33,878 nt of DNA from Betaproteobacteria bacterium (GTDB taxonomy: Bacteria > Pseudomonadota > Gammaproteobacteria > Burkholderiales > Sulfuricellaceae). The translations under genes were made by a program, and so were the position numbers. The DNA lies in the NCBI GenBank assembly GCA_021373185.1, contig JAJFTF010000033.1, positions 1 through 33,878 of the forward strand, written 5' to 3'. The notes beneath the pieces were generated by a model. That model made no database searches. It saw only the letters and a program-made list of their open reading frames with translations, and was not told the DNA's origin. Positions 20,680 through 29,540 of this stretch are shown piece by piece; positions within the stretch are counted from its first letter, which is position 1, and every line of letters begins with the position of its first letter.

Positions 20680-21797
20680 TGGTTGCGGATGTCTGCGAGA
20701 AAAATTCTGCAGAGCCGTCGCCCATGATCCCATGGTGGCGCACCAGCTTTGGCGATGAAGAAATTCACGGCGTCACTCAAGCGATTAGAAACGAACACAT
20801 CAGCCAGGGACCAATCGTCAGTGAGTTCGAGAATCGCCTGTGCGAATGTCTGGGTGTGCCTTATGTCGTTGCAACCACAAGCGGAAGTGCGTCATTGCTG
20901 ATGGCTCTGATGGCGCTCGGCATCGGCCCCGACGATGAAGTCATTGTGCCCAATCGCACATGGATTGCTACCGCCCATGCGCCGGTGTTGCTTGGCGCCA
21001 AAGTCAGGTTGGTGGATGTCGAAGCGAATAGGCCGATTATCGATTCGGCCAGGATTGAAGAGGCTATTACCCCTCAAACCAAAGCCATTATCCCTGTGCA
21101 TTTAAATGGCCGTGCTGCAGACATGCGGGAAATCCGCCGTATCGCGCTGAAACATGGTTTGCGCGTTATCGAAGACGCCGCCCAGGCGTTAGGCTCCCGC
21201 AACATGGATGGCCTGTTGGGAACGCAATCGGATATGGGCTGTTTTTCGCTTTCCGTCGCGAAAATCATTGCCACCGGCCAGGGGGGATTTGTCGCGACGC
21301 GTGACAAGGCGCTTTATGAAAAATTGGTGTCCATACGAACCCATGGCGTGGGCAGCGTTATCGATGCGGAATGGACTCGACCGGGATTCAATTTTCGCTT
21401 TACGGATATTCTGGCTTCCATCGGCCTTGTCCAGTTGCGACAACTCGCTGAACGCATGGAGAAAGTCAAAGCGATTTATGCGCGTTATGCAGAGGCCATA
21501 TGCAGCTTGCCTTTCCTCAAGTTTGTGCCTGTGGATATTGAGGGGGGAGAGGTTCCTATCTACATTGAAATACTCTGCGAGGAACGCGAACGATTGATTG
21601 ACTTTCTGGCCGGTCGGGGCATACAAGCGCGCCCTTTTTATCCCGATCTGAATCTGGCGAATTATCTTCATAACGAGGGACGTTTTCCAAATTCAGAAAA
21701 ATTTGGCCGGCAAGGCATATTTTTGCCGTCAGGGCCAAGTCAGCCCATGGGAAATATCGATAAAGTAATCGATACGCTCAAAGAATTCCCTTGTTGA
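20679..21797 (+). CDS. DegT/DnrJ/EryC1/StrS-family sugar aminotransferase
   Basis: A 372-residue PLP enzyme with the family order TTSGSASLLMALMALG, then EVIVPNRTWIATAHAPVLLGA, VIEDAAQALGS (Asp holds the PLP pyridine) and FSLSVAKIIATGQGG, in which K195 should form the Schiff base. These proteins transaminate NDP-keto-sugars or cyclitols. Here a keto-sugar intermediate is expected from the neighbouring C-methyltransferase and epimerase. DegT members with a TGQGG rather than TGEGG loop are normal. It could instead serve as a non-aminating PLP dehydratase (ColD/E1 type), but those usually replace the lysine, which is kept here. Confidence 0.93.
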   Translation: MVADVCEKNSAEPSPMIPWWRTSFGDEEIHGVTQAIRNEHISQGPIVSEFENRLCECLGVPYVVATTSGSASLLMALMALGIGPDDEVIVPNRTWIATAHAPVLLGAKVRLVDVEANRPIIDSARIEEAITPQTKAIIPVHLNGRAADMREIRRIALKHGLRVIEDAAQALGSRNMDGLLGTQSDMGCFSLSVAKIIATGQGGFVATRDKALYEKLVSIRTHGVGSVIDAEWTRPGFNFRFTDILASIGLVQLRQLAERMEKVKAIYARYAEAICSLPFLKFVPVDIEGGEVPIYIEILCEERERLIDFLAGRGIQARPFYPDLNLANYLHNEGRFPNSEKFGRQGIFLPSGPSQPMGNIDKVIDTLKEFPC

Positions 21798-21830
21798 CTT
21801 AACCGACGCGAATAAAAAAGCCGATACAAG

Positions 21831-23450
21831 ATGACTAACAAACCGAACGTCCTGATTTTTACATCCAAGGTTCCATCCGATGAAGCACCGGATAGCTTGA
21901 CTGTCCCTATCGGGTTATACAGCCTGCAACATGTCTTGCAAAGCGATGGAATACGATGCGATGTGATAGACCATCAGCTTAATGCCGAATCCGATTACCT
22001 GGGAAATGTTGAAAATGGTCTGTATGACATAATCGGCATCAGCGTTACCCATTGGCAAATGCAGGAAGACTTGGGTTTTCTGCATGACTTGAAGAAGGCC
22101 TGCCGAAAAAACAACAAGCCGTGCCTGTTTATCGCCGGCGGCATTCAGGCCACTATAAATTACCAGCAATGGCTGGATGGGGGTTTCGATCTTATCTGTC
22201 TGGGATATGCAGAAGACACGTTATTGGACGTCTGCCATAGAGTCGCTGGCGCATCTTCCCCGATATACGAACTATTCAAGGATTGTGGCGGGGTGGCGTT
22301 CCTGAACCAGGATGGGCAAGTGGTGCACAACCCGTCAAAATCGCTAACCAACCAGGATTTTGAGCGAATCATGTACAGCAATGTCATGCGCATGAATTTG
22401 CCATATGCCGATTATTGGGGCTTCATAAGAAAAAGAGCAAGCGGGATATTAAAGGCAAATAATCGTTCTTACATCATCGAGAACGGAAGGTTGCTGACAA
22501 CCAGCAAATGCATGGCAAAATGCGGTTTCTGTTGCAGCCCGAACTTTCTCCAGAGCGCACAGGGAGCGACCGCAAGGCCGATAAGCCTCTCTCCTGAGCA
22601 ATTCATGGAGCTTGTCGTTTCCAGTATTTCGAAATATGGGACAAAAAGTTTCTCAATTAACGACGAAGACTTCCTGATCGGGAATGCTTACGGAATCGAA
22701 CGTGCCATAGCAATCTGCGATCTGATTGTCGCGGCCAAGCAAAAGAATGAAATCCCCGGCTATGTACGATTCAGTTGCCAGACCAGAGCGCATTGTTTTT
22801 TAAGTCGGAATCCAGATGGCAGCAGAAGTGTCAACCATCGGCTAATGCAGGCTCTTTCAAGAGCGGGATTTCACAATGTTTCCATAGGAGTCGAAACCTT
22901 TTCCGATCGACTGCTTAAAAGCCCCTCCATTAACAAGGGGGTGGCCAGCAAAAACCTCCACGCTGTATTGCACGGGTTGTTGGAAAATAATTTATACACG
23001 TCGATTAACCTGATTCTCGGGATTCCGGAGAGTACGGTAGAAGAGTTGCTGGATACCATTCGGCAAGCCCTGGAATACACTGACAAACCATGTCAGATAA
23101 ATCTCGCAACTCGAATGCTCTCCTTTCCTGGCTCGGCAATATTCGATTCGGACAAATATCCCACGTTTGACACGATATTTGTAAATCCGGGCAGCAACGA
23201 AAACGTGCACATTAAAAAATACTATAAGCAGCACGATCCTGAAATGGAAAACATACTAAATCGGGTGGAAGCCGAAACGCCTAAAGCGCTGGAGAAATTC
23301 AAATCTGAACATAACCTTGGCAAATCGATGTTACTTCCCCGGCTGTTTATATCGTTAACGATCTTATTGCTGATCGCCAAATACGCTAACGACGACGACC
23401 TTTCGAAGATTATCTCAAACAAGATAGAACATTTTGCTTCGGGAATCTGA
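21831..23450 (+). CDS. B12-binding-type radical SAM protein (rSAM-3)
   Basis: A 539-residue protein. Residues 5-150 have the Rossmann-like cobalamin-binding domain layout (PNVLIFTSK, PIGLYSLQHVL, YDIIGISVTHWQ, LFIAGGIQA, FDLICLGYAEDTLLD). The DxHxxG histidine motif is not seen. The radical SAM cluster is C227-MAK-C231-GF-C234, directly followed by a further Cys. SVEE-type features follow: NDEDFLIG and VSIGVETFS, typical of the B12-radical SAM (RumMT/BchE/methyltransferase) superfamily. The last 100 residues are helical with no recognised domain. Members methylate unreactive carbons or rearrange rings. Base composition here turns AT-rich compared with the preceding genes. Confidence 0.85.
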   Translation: MTNKPNVLIFTSKVPSDEAPDSLTVPIGLYSLQHVLQSDGIRCDVIDHQLNAESDYLGNVENGLYDIIGISVTHWQMQEDLGFLHDLKKACRKNNKPCLFIAGGIQATINYQQWLDGGFDLICLGYAEDTLLDVCHRVAGASSPIYELFKDCGGVAFLNQDGQVVHNPSKSLTNQDFERIMYSNVMRMNLPYADYWGFIRKRASGILKANNRSYIIENGRLLTTSKCMAKCGFCCSPNFLQSAQGATARPISLSPEQFMELVVSSISKYGTKSFSINDEDFLIGNAYGIERAIAICDLIVAAKQKNEIPGYVRFSCQTRAHCFLSRNPDGSRSVNHRLMQALSRAGFHNVSIGVETFSDRLLKSPSINKGVASKNLHAVLHGLLENNLYTSINLILGIPESTVEELLDTIRQALEYTDKPCQINLATRMLSFPGSAIFDSDKYPTFDTIFVNPGSNENVHIKKYYKQHDPEMENILNRVEAETPKALEKFKSEHNLGKSMLLPRLFISLTILLLIAKYANDDDLSKIISNKIEHFASGI

Positions 23451-23488
23451 ATTGAACAATAACAGGCAGATTTTAGTTGGAAGATTGT

Positions 23489-24217
23489 ATGGCTGAGAGA
23501 GAAGTGCTGACAAAGTTGAACTCTGTGGCAATTCTGGGTTTTCATGACGGTAGTGCGGGTCAGGTTGAGGCTTGGTTCGAAGAAGCCACTGGCTATCATA
23601 TCGCCTGTTTCGTGCATGAAGCGGCAGAGCCGCTGAATATCGATGTTGCCGCTGAAAATGCGAAACGTGCGACGAGGCGAATGGAGTACCCCACTTTGAC
23701 CACCTTCAAGGGTCGCCCTTTTATCGTATCCGATAACTGGCTGGAGCAATTGATTAAACTTGGGATCAATAAAGTGTTACCCCTTACGCCGAATAATGAG
23801 GTGCGCCTGAAGCAGATCAATAAGTGCCGCCAACATGGAATGGAATTGGTTTCCGCGATTCATCCATCGGTAACAATTCTTGACGGAGCAACCATAGAGC
23901 CTGGAGTTTGGATCAATGCCGGAAGCTTGATCGGATACAAAGCGGAGATTGAATCGGGCGTCTTAATCAATACCGGCGCGCAGATCGACCATCACAATGT
24001 CCTGAAGCAGTGTTGCCAAGTGGACCCAGGCGTGGTGACGGCTGGCAATGTGACTTTGCGCGAGTGTTGTCATATTCATACCGGTGCGACAATTATTAAC
24101 CGGATTGAAATAGGAAGGGGCGCCGTTGTCGGGGCAGGCGCAGTCGTGATCAGGAACATTCCAGCCAATTGTACGGCGGTTGGTGTGCCTGCCCGGGTAA
24201 TAAGGGAGCGCGGTTAG
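23489..24217 (+). CDS. NeuD/PglD-like sugar O/N-acyltransferase
   Basis: A 242-residue protein. The N-terminal half (about 1-100) resembles the PglD nucleotide-sugar binding part with an AILGFHDG loop. The C-terminal half (about 105-240) is a left-handed parallel beta-helix built from imperfect hexapeptide repeats: VTILDGATIEPGVWINAGSL and so on, to GAGAVVIRNIPANCTAVGVPARVI. The acceptor-site region reads GAQIDHHNVL, giving a His in the catalytic position of PglD-type acetyltransferases. Acetylation of an amino-sugar made by the DegT enzyme is the natural guess. The start is ATG 23489 with GGAAG 5 bases upstream; a TTG at 23477 is the alternative. Confidence 0.88.
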   Translation: MAEREVLTKLNSVAILGFHDGSAGQVEAWFEEATGYHIACFVHEAAEPLNIDVAAENAKRATRRMEYPTLTTFKGRPFIVSDNWLEQLIKLGINKVLPLTPNNEVRLKQINKCRQHGMELVSAIHPSVTILDGATIEPGVWINAGSLIGYKAEIESGVLINTGAQIDHHNVLKQCCQVDPGVVTAGNVTLRECCHIHTGATIINRIEIGRGAVVGAGAVVIRNIPANCTAVGVPARVIRERG

Positions 24218-24294
24218 CAGAGATGCTCTTTGGGGGGGCTGTTTTTTATTGAGAGTGCCCACGAAATTTGATCTGCGTGTTGGTAAAGATGTCG

Positions 24295-25188
24295 ATGAAA
24301 GAAAAAAGATTTTTGATTATTGGCGGTGAAGGGCTAATTGGGACAGCCCTGAATGAATCGATCCGATTGCAGGGAGGGGTCGTGGCGACTACATCCAGGC
24401 GCCAGCGCGATGCCATAAAAAATATCATATTCCTAGACTTGCAGAATGAGAGGAGTGTCGCCGAGCTTGATGTTTCAGGTTATAACATCGCCTATTTCTG
24501 TGTCGGGTTGTCAAAATACACCGATATTGAGACTAACGTGTCAATTAGTCAGCAAATTAATGTTACCGGCACACTCCATCTGTGCGCCCGTCTCATGGAG
24601 AGCGGGTGCTCTATTGTGTTCCTATCTACTTCCGCAGTATTCGATGGGGAGCGCCTATATCCCGGGGAGAACGATCCTGTTTGCCCGGTTACTCGTTATG
24701 GGCGGCAAAAATGTGAGGTAGAAAGCGCCTTGACGATGCGGGGAAAAGCGGCGAATGTTTCCGCAACCGTAAAAATTGTGCGGCTATCAAAAGTCCTGTC
24801 GCCCAATATGGCGCTCATCAATGATTGGCGTAATTCCCTCTTTAGAAAGGAAATCATCACCCCCCTCATGGATTTGCGCTTGAGTCCTGTTTCGCTTCCC
24901 TATGTGGTGGATGGGTTGTTGAGAATAGGCATGCTTGAACAATCCGGCATATTTCACCTTTCGGGGGCGCGGGATACGACCTATGCAGATATTGCCAGGG
25001 AGCTCGCACTGCGTTGGGGCTATCCGTTAAGTCTGGTTTGCCCGGTGACCGCCATGGATTCTGACCTTGATCTGCCTTATGCGCCCAAGCATCCGTCGTT
25101 GGGAATGAATCAAACGACCAAGGCCACGGCTATAGCCCCACAATTATTTGAAGATTGCATTGCCGATCTGACAGATAAGGCGATATGA
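24295..25188 (+). CDS. RmlD-like NAD(P)-dependent sugar reductase/epimerase (SDR)
   Basis: A 297-residue SDR. The Rossmann motif is GGEGLIG near the start. VFLSTSAVFDG (catalytic Ser/Thr), PVTRYGRQKCEVE (YxxxK) and IFHLSGARDTTYADIARELA follow, as in dTDP-4-dehydrorhamnose reductase relatives. Family members reduce a 4-keto group or epimerise NDP-sugars, so it could end the 4-keto stage of the pathway. I chose ATG 24295, with GGTAAAG 6 bases upstream; ATG 24289 and a far TTG at 24268 are options. The stop overlaps the next ATG by ATGA. Confidence 0.85.
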   Translation: MKEKRFLIIGGEGLIGTALNESIRLQGGVVATTSRRQRDAIKNIIFLDLQNERSVAELDVSGYNIAYFCVGLSKYTDIETNVSISQQINVTGTLHLCARLMESGCSIVFLSTSAVFDGERLYPGENDPVCPVTRYGRQKCEVESALTMRGKAANVSATVKIVRLSKVLSPNMALINDWRNSLFRKEIITPLMDLRLSPVSLPYVVDGLLRIGMLEQSGIFHLSGARDTTYADIARELALRWGYPLSLVCPVTAMDSDLDLPYAPKHPSLGMNQTTKATAIAPQLFEDCIADLTDKAI

Positions 25189-26363
25189 AATGGGATGCTA
25201 TGAATAGTTGCTTGGTGTGCGATGCTTCCGAATTGTCCGAGTTCCCCGGATTTGACGCGTTTCTGCGTATTACGTCGGATGAGCAACCATTTAGGCGTGG
25301 CGGGAGATTGTTTGTATGCGATGCTTGCGGCGCAGTCCAAAAGCGGATAGATGAGCAGTTGTTGACAGAAATCGGGGAGATATACGCAAAATATGCGACT
25401 TTCAGAAAGTCGGACGGCGACGAACAAATCGCTTTTGATCAACGTCGTGGTAGCTTGCGGCGTCGCAGTGCCATTCTGATCGAAAAAATCCATGAGATGG
25501 CTGGCTTGGCTGACAGCGGTCGGATTCTAGATATAGGTTGTGGCAATGGTGTTACGCTCAAAGCATTTAGCGAGCTTCTTCCGCGCTGGAGCTTGTTTGG
25601 ACAGGAAATTGACAATCGTAGCGAGGGGGCGCTTAAGTTGTTGCCAGGATTCGAACAACTTTTTACCTGCGCGCCGGGGGCAATTCCTGGCCGGTATGCG
25701 CTCATTAGCTTGGTTCATACGCTTGAGCATTTCGTCCAGCCATCGTGTATTTTGCAGGGATTGGTTTCGAAGCTTGAACAGCACGGTTTGCTCTTTGTGC
25801 AGGTTTGCAATCTTGAAGAAAATCCATTTGACCTTTTAATTGCGGATCATTTGCTTCACTTTACGCCATCCACGTTGAGTCGGCTTGCTCAGAAAGCAGG
25901 TTATGGCGTGATGTCAACCGCAACAGATTGGATATCCAAGGAGATTTCTGCCTTATTCTCACTAGAGCCAGATAGCGGTCAGGGCAAGGTTCCCATAGAA
26001 CTTCCCGGCTTGGCGAAACAAAGGGTGAGAATGCACTTGGAATGGCTGCGCAAACTTGAGGCATCGGCACGGACAGAATTGGCAGGTTTCACCCCCCGCG
26101 GATTTTTCGGATCAACTATCGCAGCAACCTGGTTGGGGGGCGCCTTGGGGGATGCCATTGATTTCTTCGTTGAAGAAGATAGCAGTCGTTGCGGAAAACA
26201 ACTATTTCAAAAACCGATTCTTCACCCGCGCGATGTGCCGGAAGGTGCGGGCGTGTATTTGGGGTTGGCGCCGGTTACGGCAAAAAAAATCCATTCTCGC
26301 CTCGTAAATTCAAAATTCAAACTCATCCTGCCCCCGGAATATGAAGACCATTTACTTTGCTGA
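25185..26363 (+). CDS. Zinc-finger class I methyltransferase related to sugar C-methyltransferases
   Basis: A 392-residue protein with the same three-part plan as the product of 19438-20679. The N-terminal C9/C12 and C45/C48 make a zinc finger, RILDIGCGNG at 113-122 is SAM motif I, and a C-terminal part starts at about residue 295 with GFFGSTIAATWLGGALGDAIDFFVEED. The YHEH motif is replaced by a DHLLHF-type segment, so the chemistry may differ. A later ATG at 25200 with GGGA 4 bases upstream could be the start. It overlaps the next gene by 23 bases. Confidence 0.82.
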   Translation: MKWDAMNSCLVCDASELSEFPGFDAFLRITSDEQPFRRGGRLFVCDACGAVQKRIDEQLLTEIGEIYAKYATFRKSDGDEQIAFDQRRGSLRRRSAILIEKIHEMAGLADSGRILDIGCGNGVTLKAFSELLPRWSLFGQEIDNRSEGALKLLPGFEQLFTCAPGAIPGRYALISLVHTLEHFVQPSCILQGLVSKLEQHGLLFVQVCNLEENPFDLLIADHLLHFTPSTLSRLAQKAGYGVMSTATDWISKEISALFSLEPDSGQGKVPIELPGLAKQRVRMHLEWLRKLEASARTELAGFTPRGFFGSTIAATWLGGALGDAIDFFVEEDSSRCGKQLFQKPILHPRDVPEGAGVYLGLAPVTAKKIHSRLVNSKFKLILPPEYEDHLLC

Positions 26364-28362
26364 TTTGACGCATACTGCGCAGGGCATTCACGCGAAATGC
26401 ATGCCGTTAGGTGCGGCACTTGTCGCTTCCTACATCAAAAGAGAATTCAAGGGGGCTTTTGATGTCAGCCTATTTAAGATACCAAAGGATTTGGAACGCG
26501 CCGTTCTTGAAAAATGTCCAGATATCCTTTGCCTGTCGAACTATGCGTGGAATCTAAGGTTAACGGCAGCCTTCGCCAGACTGGTCAAGCGGATCAACCC
26601 ACAGTTAATCATTATTTTTGGAGGACCCAATTTTCCGCATAAGGAAAGCGAGCGGCAGGATTTTCTGAATGAATATGACTGCCTCGACTTTTATATTTTT
26701 GGCGAAGGTGAAATGGCTTTGGCTAATTTGCTCCGAGAAATCATCAAGCATAATTTTGATGTGGCAAAAATAAAAACAGCTAAAGCAAGAATGATCAATT
26801 GTTCATACTTAACGAATGACAAAAATGAAGTCGTTTCAGGCGAGTGGACGAGAACGGTCGAATTGGATCAATTTCCTTGTCCTTACACAGAAGGGTTGAT
26901 GGACAAGTTTTTTGAACTGCCGCTGATCCCGCTCTATGAAACCACCAGAGGATGCCCTTTTTCCTGCACTTTCTGCACTGATGGCATTAATGAGAAATCA
27001 AAGGTGTTTAGAAAATCACACCAGAATATTCAGAGTTCCATAAGCTACATATCGAACCATATCAAGCATAGCGACACTCTGATTATTGCGGATTTAAATT
27101 TCGGCATGTATGACGAAGATATCGATACAGCAGAAATTATTGCCCAGCAGAAAAAGACTACAGGTTTCCCATTGAGCCTTGGAACGGCACTAGGGAAAAG
27201 CCGGCCAGAGAAAATCATGCAGGCGGTAAAAATCATGGATGGCAGTCTGCATATTGGCCTAAGTTTTCAATCGACTGATCCGGATGTTTTAAAGAATATC
27301 AAAAGGAAAAACATCCCGACTTTGAAATTGATCGAAGCGGCTGAAGATATTGGGTTGCGCGACTCCGTGGACTTTACCGAAGTGATTTTGGGGCTTCCAG
27401 GCGATTCGCTGGAAAAACACTATCTTACTCTAAGAGAGGGTGTCGACCTTGGTATGACCAATATCCGGATGTATCAGCTGATGCTTCTTGTCGGTTCAAC
27501 CATGAACAGCCCTGAAAGCAGAGTGATATATGGTATGCAAACCAGGTGGCGGGTGATGCCGAATTGTGCAGGAGTCTACCGGTTTTTTGACACGGAACTC
27601 AGAGTGGCCGAGATTGAAGAGATTGTTGTGGCAAATAACACGATGACTTTCGACGATTACGTGGAATGTCGGGTGATGGATTTTGTCGTCGAAGTGTTCG
27701 TCAATAATGATTGGTATATAGAGTTATTTGAATTATTGAAACTTCATGGATTGAAAGTTTTCGATTTTCTGGTGTTTATCAAGGAAAACAGGAAGGGGTT
27801 TCCCACCAGAATGGCGGAAATCTTTGATAGTTTCGTGAAAGACACATGTAAAGATATATTTGCTGAAAAGAAGGATATCGAAGCATATATCCTGGGTAAG
27901 GACGTACTGGAAAAACATGTTAGCGGCGAATTGGGCAATAATGAAATACTGGATCACAAGGCGCTATGCTATTTGAATTTTAAAGAAACAACGAAATTCA
28001 TTTTTGAAATGTCTCGCAACTTCTTGGGGGCGGCGGTTCACGTAGACGATACTTTGCAGCTTTACTTGGCCGACCTGGAGAAATTCATCTTATGCAGAAA
28101 AAATAATGTTATCGATGTCGAGAGCGCATTGACGGAACAGTTCGATTTTGATTTTAAGCTTGTTTCGCAAGCGCATTTTAGAGTGGAACCGCATAGTTTG
28201 GTGATTGCTAAAAATAAATTGAGATTTTTTCATGATGAGAAACAGTCTTCATCTATTACAAAAGCATCGAAACTATATGGAACTTCAGTGTCCGGCCTTG
28301 GAAGGTTTATTCAAAATAATAAAATGAACAGGATGTTTCGACAGTTTGAAAGTTGCCCATGA
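26341..28362 (+). CDS. B12-binding-type radical SAM protein with long C-terminal extension (rSAM-4)
   Basis: A 673-residue protein. The N-terminal 150 residues follow the cobalamin-binding plan (IYFADLTHT, PDILCLSNYAWN, IIIFGGPNFPH, FYIFGEGEMALANLL). The DxHxxG motif is not obvious. The radical SAM cluster is C205-PFS-C209-TF-C212 after LYETTRGC. DLNFGMYDEDID and a GLSFQSTDPDVLKNI radical SAM strand follow, with VILGLPGDSLEKHY. From about residue 430 to the end a C-terminal part with several helices is unrecognised. It is strongly AT-rich. The stop overlaps the methyltransferase start by ATGA, so the two proteins may form a unit. Confidence 0.85.
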   Translation: MKTIYFADLTHTAQGIHAKCMPLGAALVASYIKREFKGAFDVSLFKIPKDLERAVLEKCPDILCLSNYAWNLRLTAAFARLVKRINPQLIIIFGGPNFPHKESERQDFLNEYDCLDFYIFGEGEMALANLLREIIKHNFDVAKIKTAKARMINCSYLTNDKNEVVSGEWTRTVELDQFPCPYTEGLMDKFFELPLIPLYETTRGCPFSCTFCTDGINEKSKVFRKSHQNIQSSISYISNHIKHSDTLIIADLNFGMYDEDIDTAEIIAQQKKTTGFPLSLGTALGKSRPEKIMQAVKIMDGSLHIGLSFQSTDPDVLKNIKRKNIPTLKLIEAAEDIGLRDSVDFTEVILGLPGDSLEKHYLTLREGVDLGMTNIRMYQLMLLVGSTMNSPESRVIYGMQTRWRVMPNCAGVYRFFDTELRVAEIEEIVVANNTMTFDDYVECRVMDFVVEVFVNNDWYIELFELLKLHGLKVFDFLVFIKENRKGFPTRMAEIFDSFVKDTCKDIFAEKKDIEAYILGKDVLEKHVSGELGNNEILDHKALCYLNFKETTKFIFEMSRNFLGAAVHVDDTLQLYLADLEKFILCRKNNVIDVESALTEQFDFDFKLVSQAHFRVEPHSLVIAKNKLRFFHDEKQSSSITKASKLYGTSVSGLGRFIQNNKMNRMFRQFESCP

Positions 28363-29507
28363 ATGAGAAAGCGTACCTGGATTTCTACGAGAAGCACCAG
28401 ATAATCCCTGTTCGTCAAGACAAAAGCGATATGGTTAAGCATTTCAACCGACGCGGAAATCTTTACAAACAGATCGGTATTCCGCCTGCTTTATTAAAAG
28501 ACAAGTCAGTTATCGAGTTTGGCCCGGGAAGCGGGGATAACGCTATTTTTACGGCTTCCCTGAAGCCCGGCCGCTATGTTCTTGTTGACGGCAACTCGAC
28601 CAGTATCCGTGAGCTGCACAAGAAATTAAATGAGGGAGCGTTTGGCGAAGTTACGCCGGAGATATGCAATTCAAATATCCTTGGTTATCAAGATGATCGA
28701 CAGTTTGAAATTGTGCTATGCGAGGGGGTGGTGCCGAATCAGGAGAATTCATCCGCGTTTCTCAAAGAAATAACTACTTTTGCTGCGCCGGGCGGCATCG
28801 TGTGCATTACTACGATGAGCCCATTTTCTTGCCTGGCTGAAGTATGCCGGCGCGTAATGAGGCCTTTTTTCTCGCAAGAGATAGATTGTGCAGTAGAAGA
28901 AGGGGTTAAATTCTTTAGAGAGGATTTGCTTTCCCTTACAGGAATGAGCCGATTACACGATGATTGGGTATTGGATAATATTTTGCATCCTTGGGGAAAG
29001 AACCTGTTTTTCTCAATCCCTGCCGCAATTGAGGCGATATCAGACGATTTCGATTTTTATGGCTCTTCCCCGACTTTCTTAACCGATTGGCGTTGGTATA
29101 AATCGGTTAATGGTTTGGAATTCGGCACCAACGACATGGCAAAAAAAGCCTATGCTTGCAGTTCATTATTCTTGATTGATTATCGCATCGACCCCGCTGA
29201 AATGACGCTTCCGGTGCATAGTAATTGGTCGTCTCTGGAAAAGGATTGTAACGAGGCTTATGAGATTCATATGGGGATATGGCTCAATGGGGATATTGAC
29301 GCCATTTACACCCAATTTCTTCCTTTGATGGCTGTTATTTCAAAGAAGCTTGGTGATCTGTTGCCGATTACCGCACGCTCTTTGCAGGATTTCATATCCG
29401 GTATGCACGAGATGAAAATCAAGGGATTGCAAGCCGACTTTAAGTCATTCAGGACTTGGTTTGGGCGGGGGCAGCAATATGTGAGTTTCATACGAAGAGC
29501 CAATTGA
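28359..29507 (+). CDS. Class I SAM-dependent methyltransferase, unassigned specificity
   Basis: A 382-residue protein with SAM motif I VIEFGPGSGD at 51-60, then an acidic ribose site (VLVDGNS) and FEIVLCEGVVPN. A PGGIVCITTMSP segment is the usual post-core strand. The C-terminal third (about 250-382) is unassigned. The true start is ATG 28359, inside ATGA shared with the stop of rSAM-4. Being translationally coupled to a radical SAM protein, it may act on the same molecule. Confidence 0.82.
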   Translation: MNEKAYLDFYEKHQIIPVRQDKSDMVKHFNRRGNLYKQIGIPPALLKDKSVIEFGPGSGDNAIFTASLKPGRYVLVDGNSTSIRELHKKLNEGAFGEVTPEICNSNILGYQDDRQFEIVLCEGVVPNQENSSAFLKEITTFAAPGGIVCITTMSPFSCLAEVCRRVMRPFFSQEIDCAVEEGVKFFREDLLSLTGMSRLHDDWVLDNILHPWGKNLFFSIPAAIEAISDDFDFYGSSPTFLTDWRWYKSVNGLEFGTNDMAKKAYACSSLFLIDYRIDPAEMTLPVHSNWSSLEKDCNEAYEIHMGIWLNGDIDAIYTQFLPLMAVISKKLGDLLPITARSLQDFISGMHEMKIKGLQADFKSFRTWFGRGQQYVSFIRRAN

Positions 29508-29540
29508 TTTTCATCGAATTTTTAAAGAGTAGAGCATCAA

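Noticed and set aside
24215..24248. Terminator-like hairpin (AGAG/CTCT) followed by a T run after the acyltransferase gene
   Set aside because: The stem is only 4-5 base pairs and is separated from the T run by a G tract; the operon continues 50 bases later.
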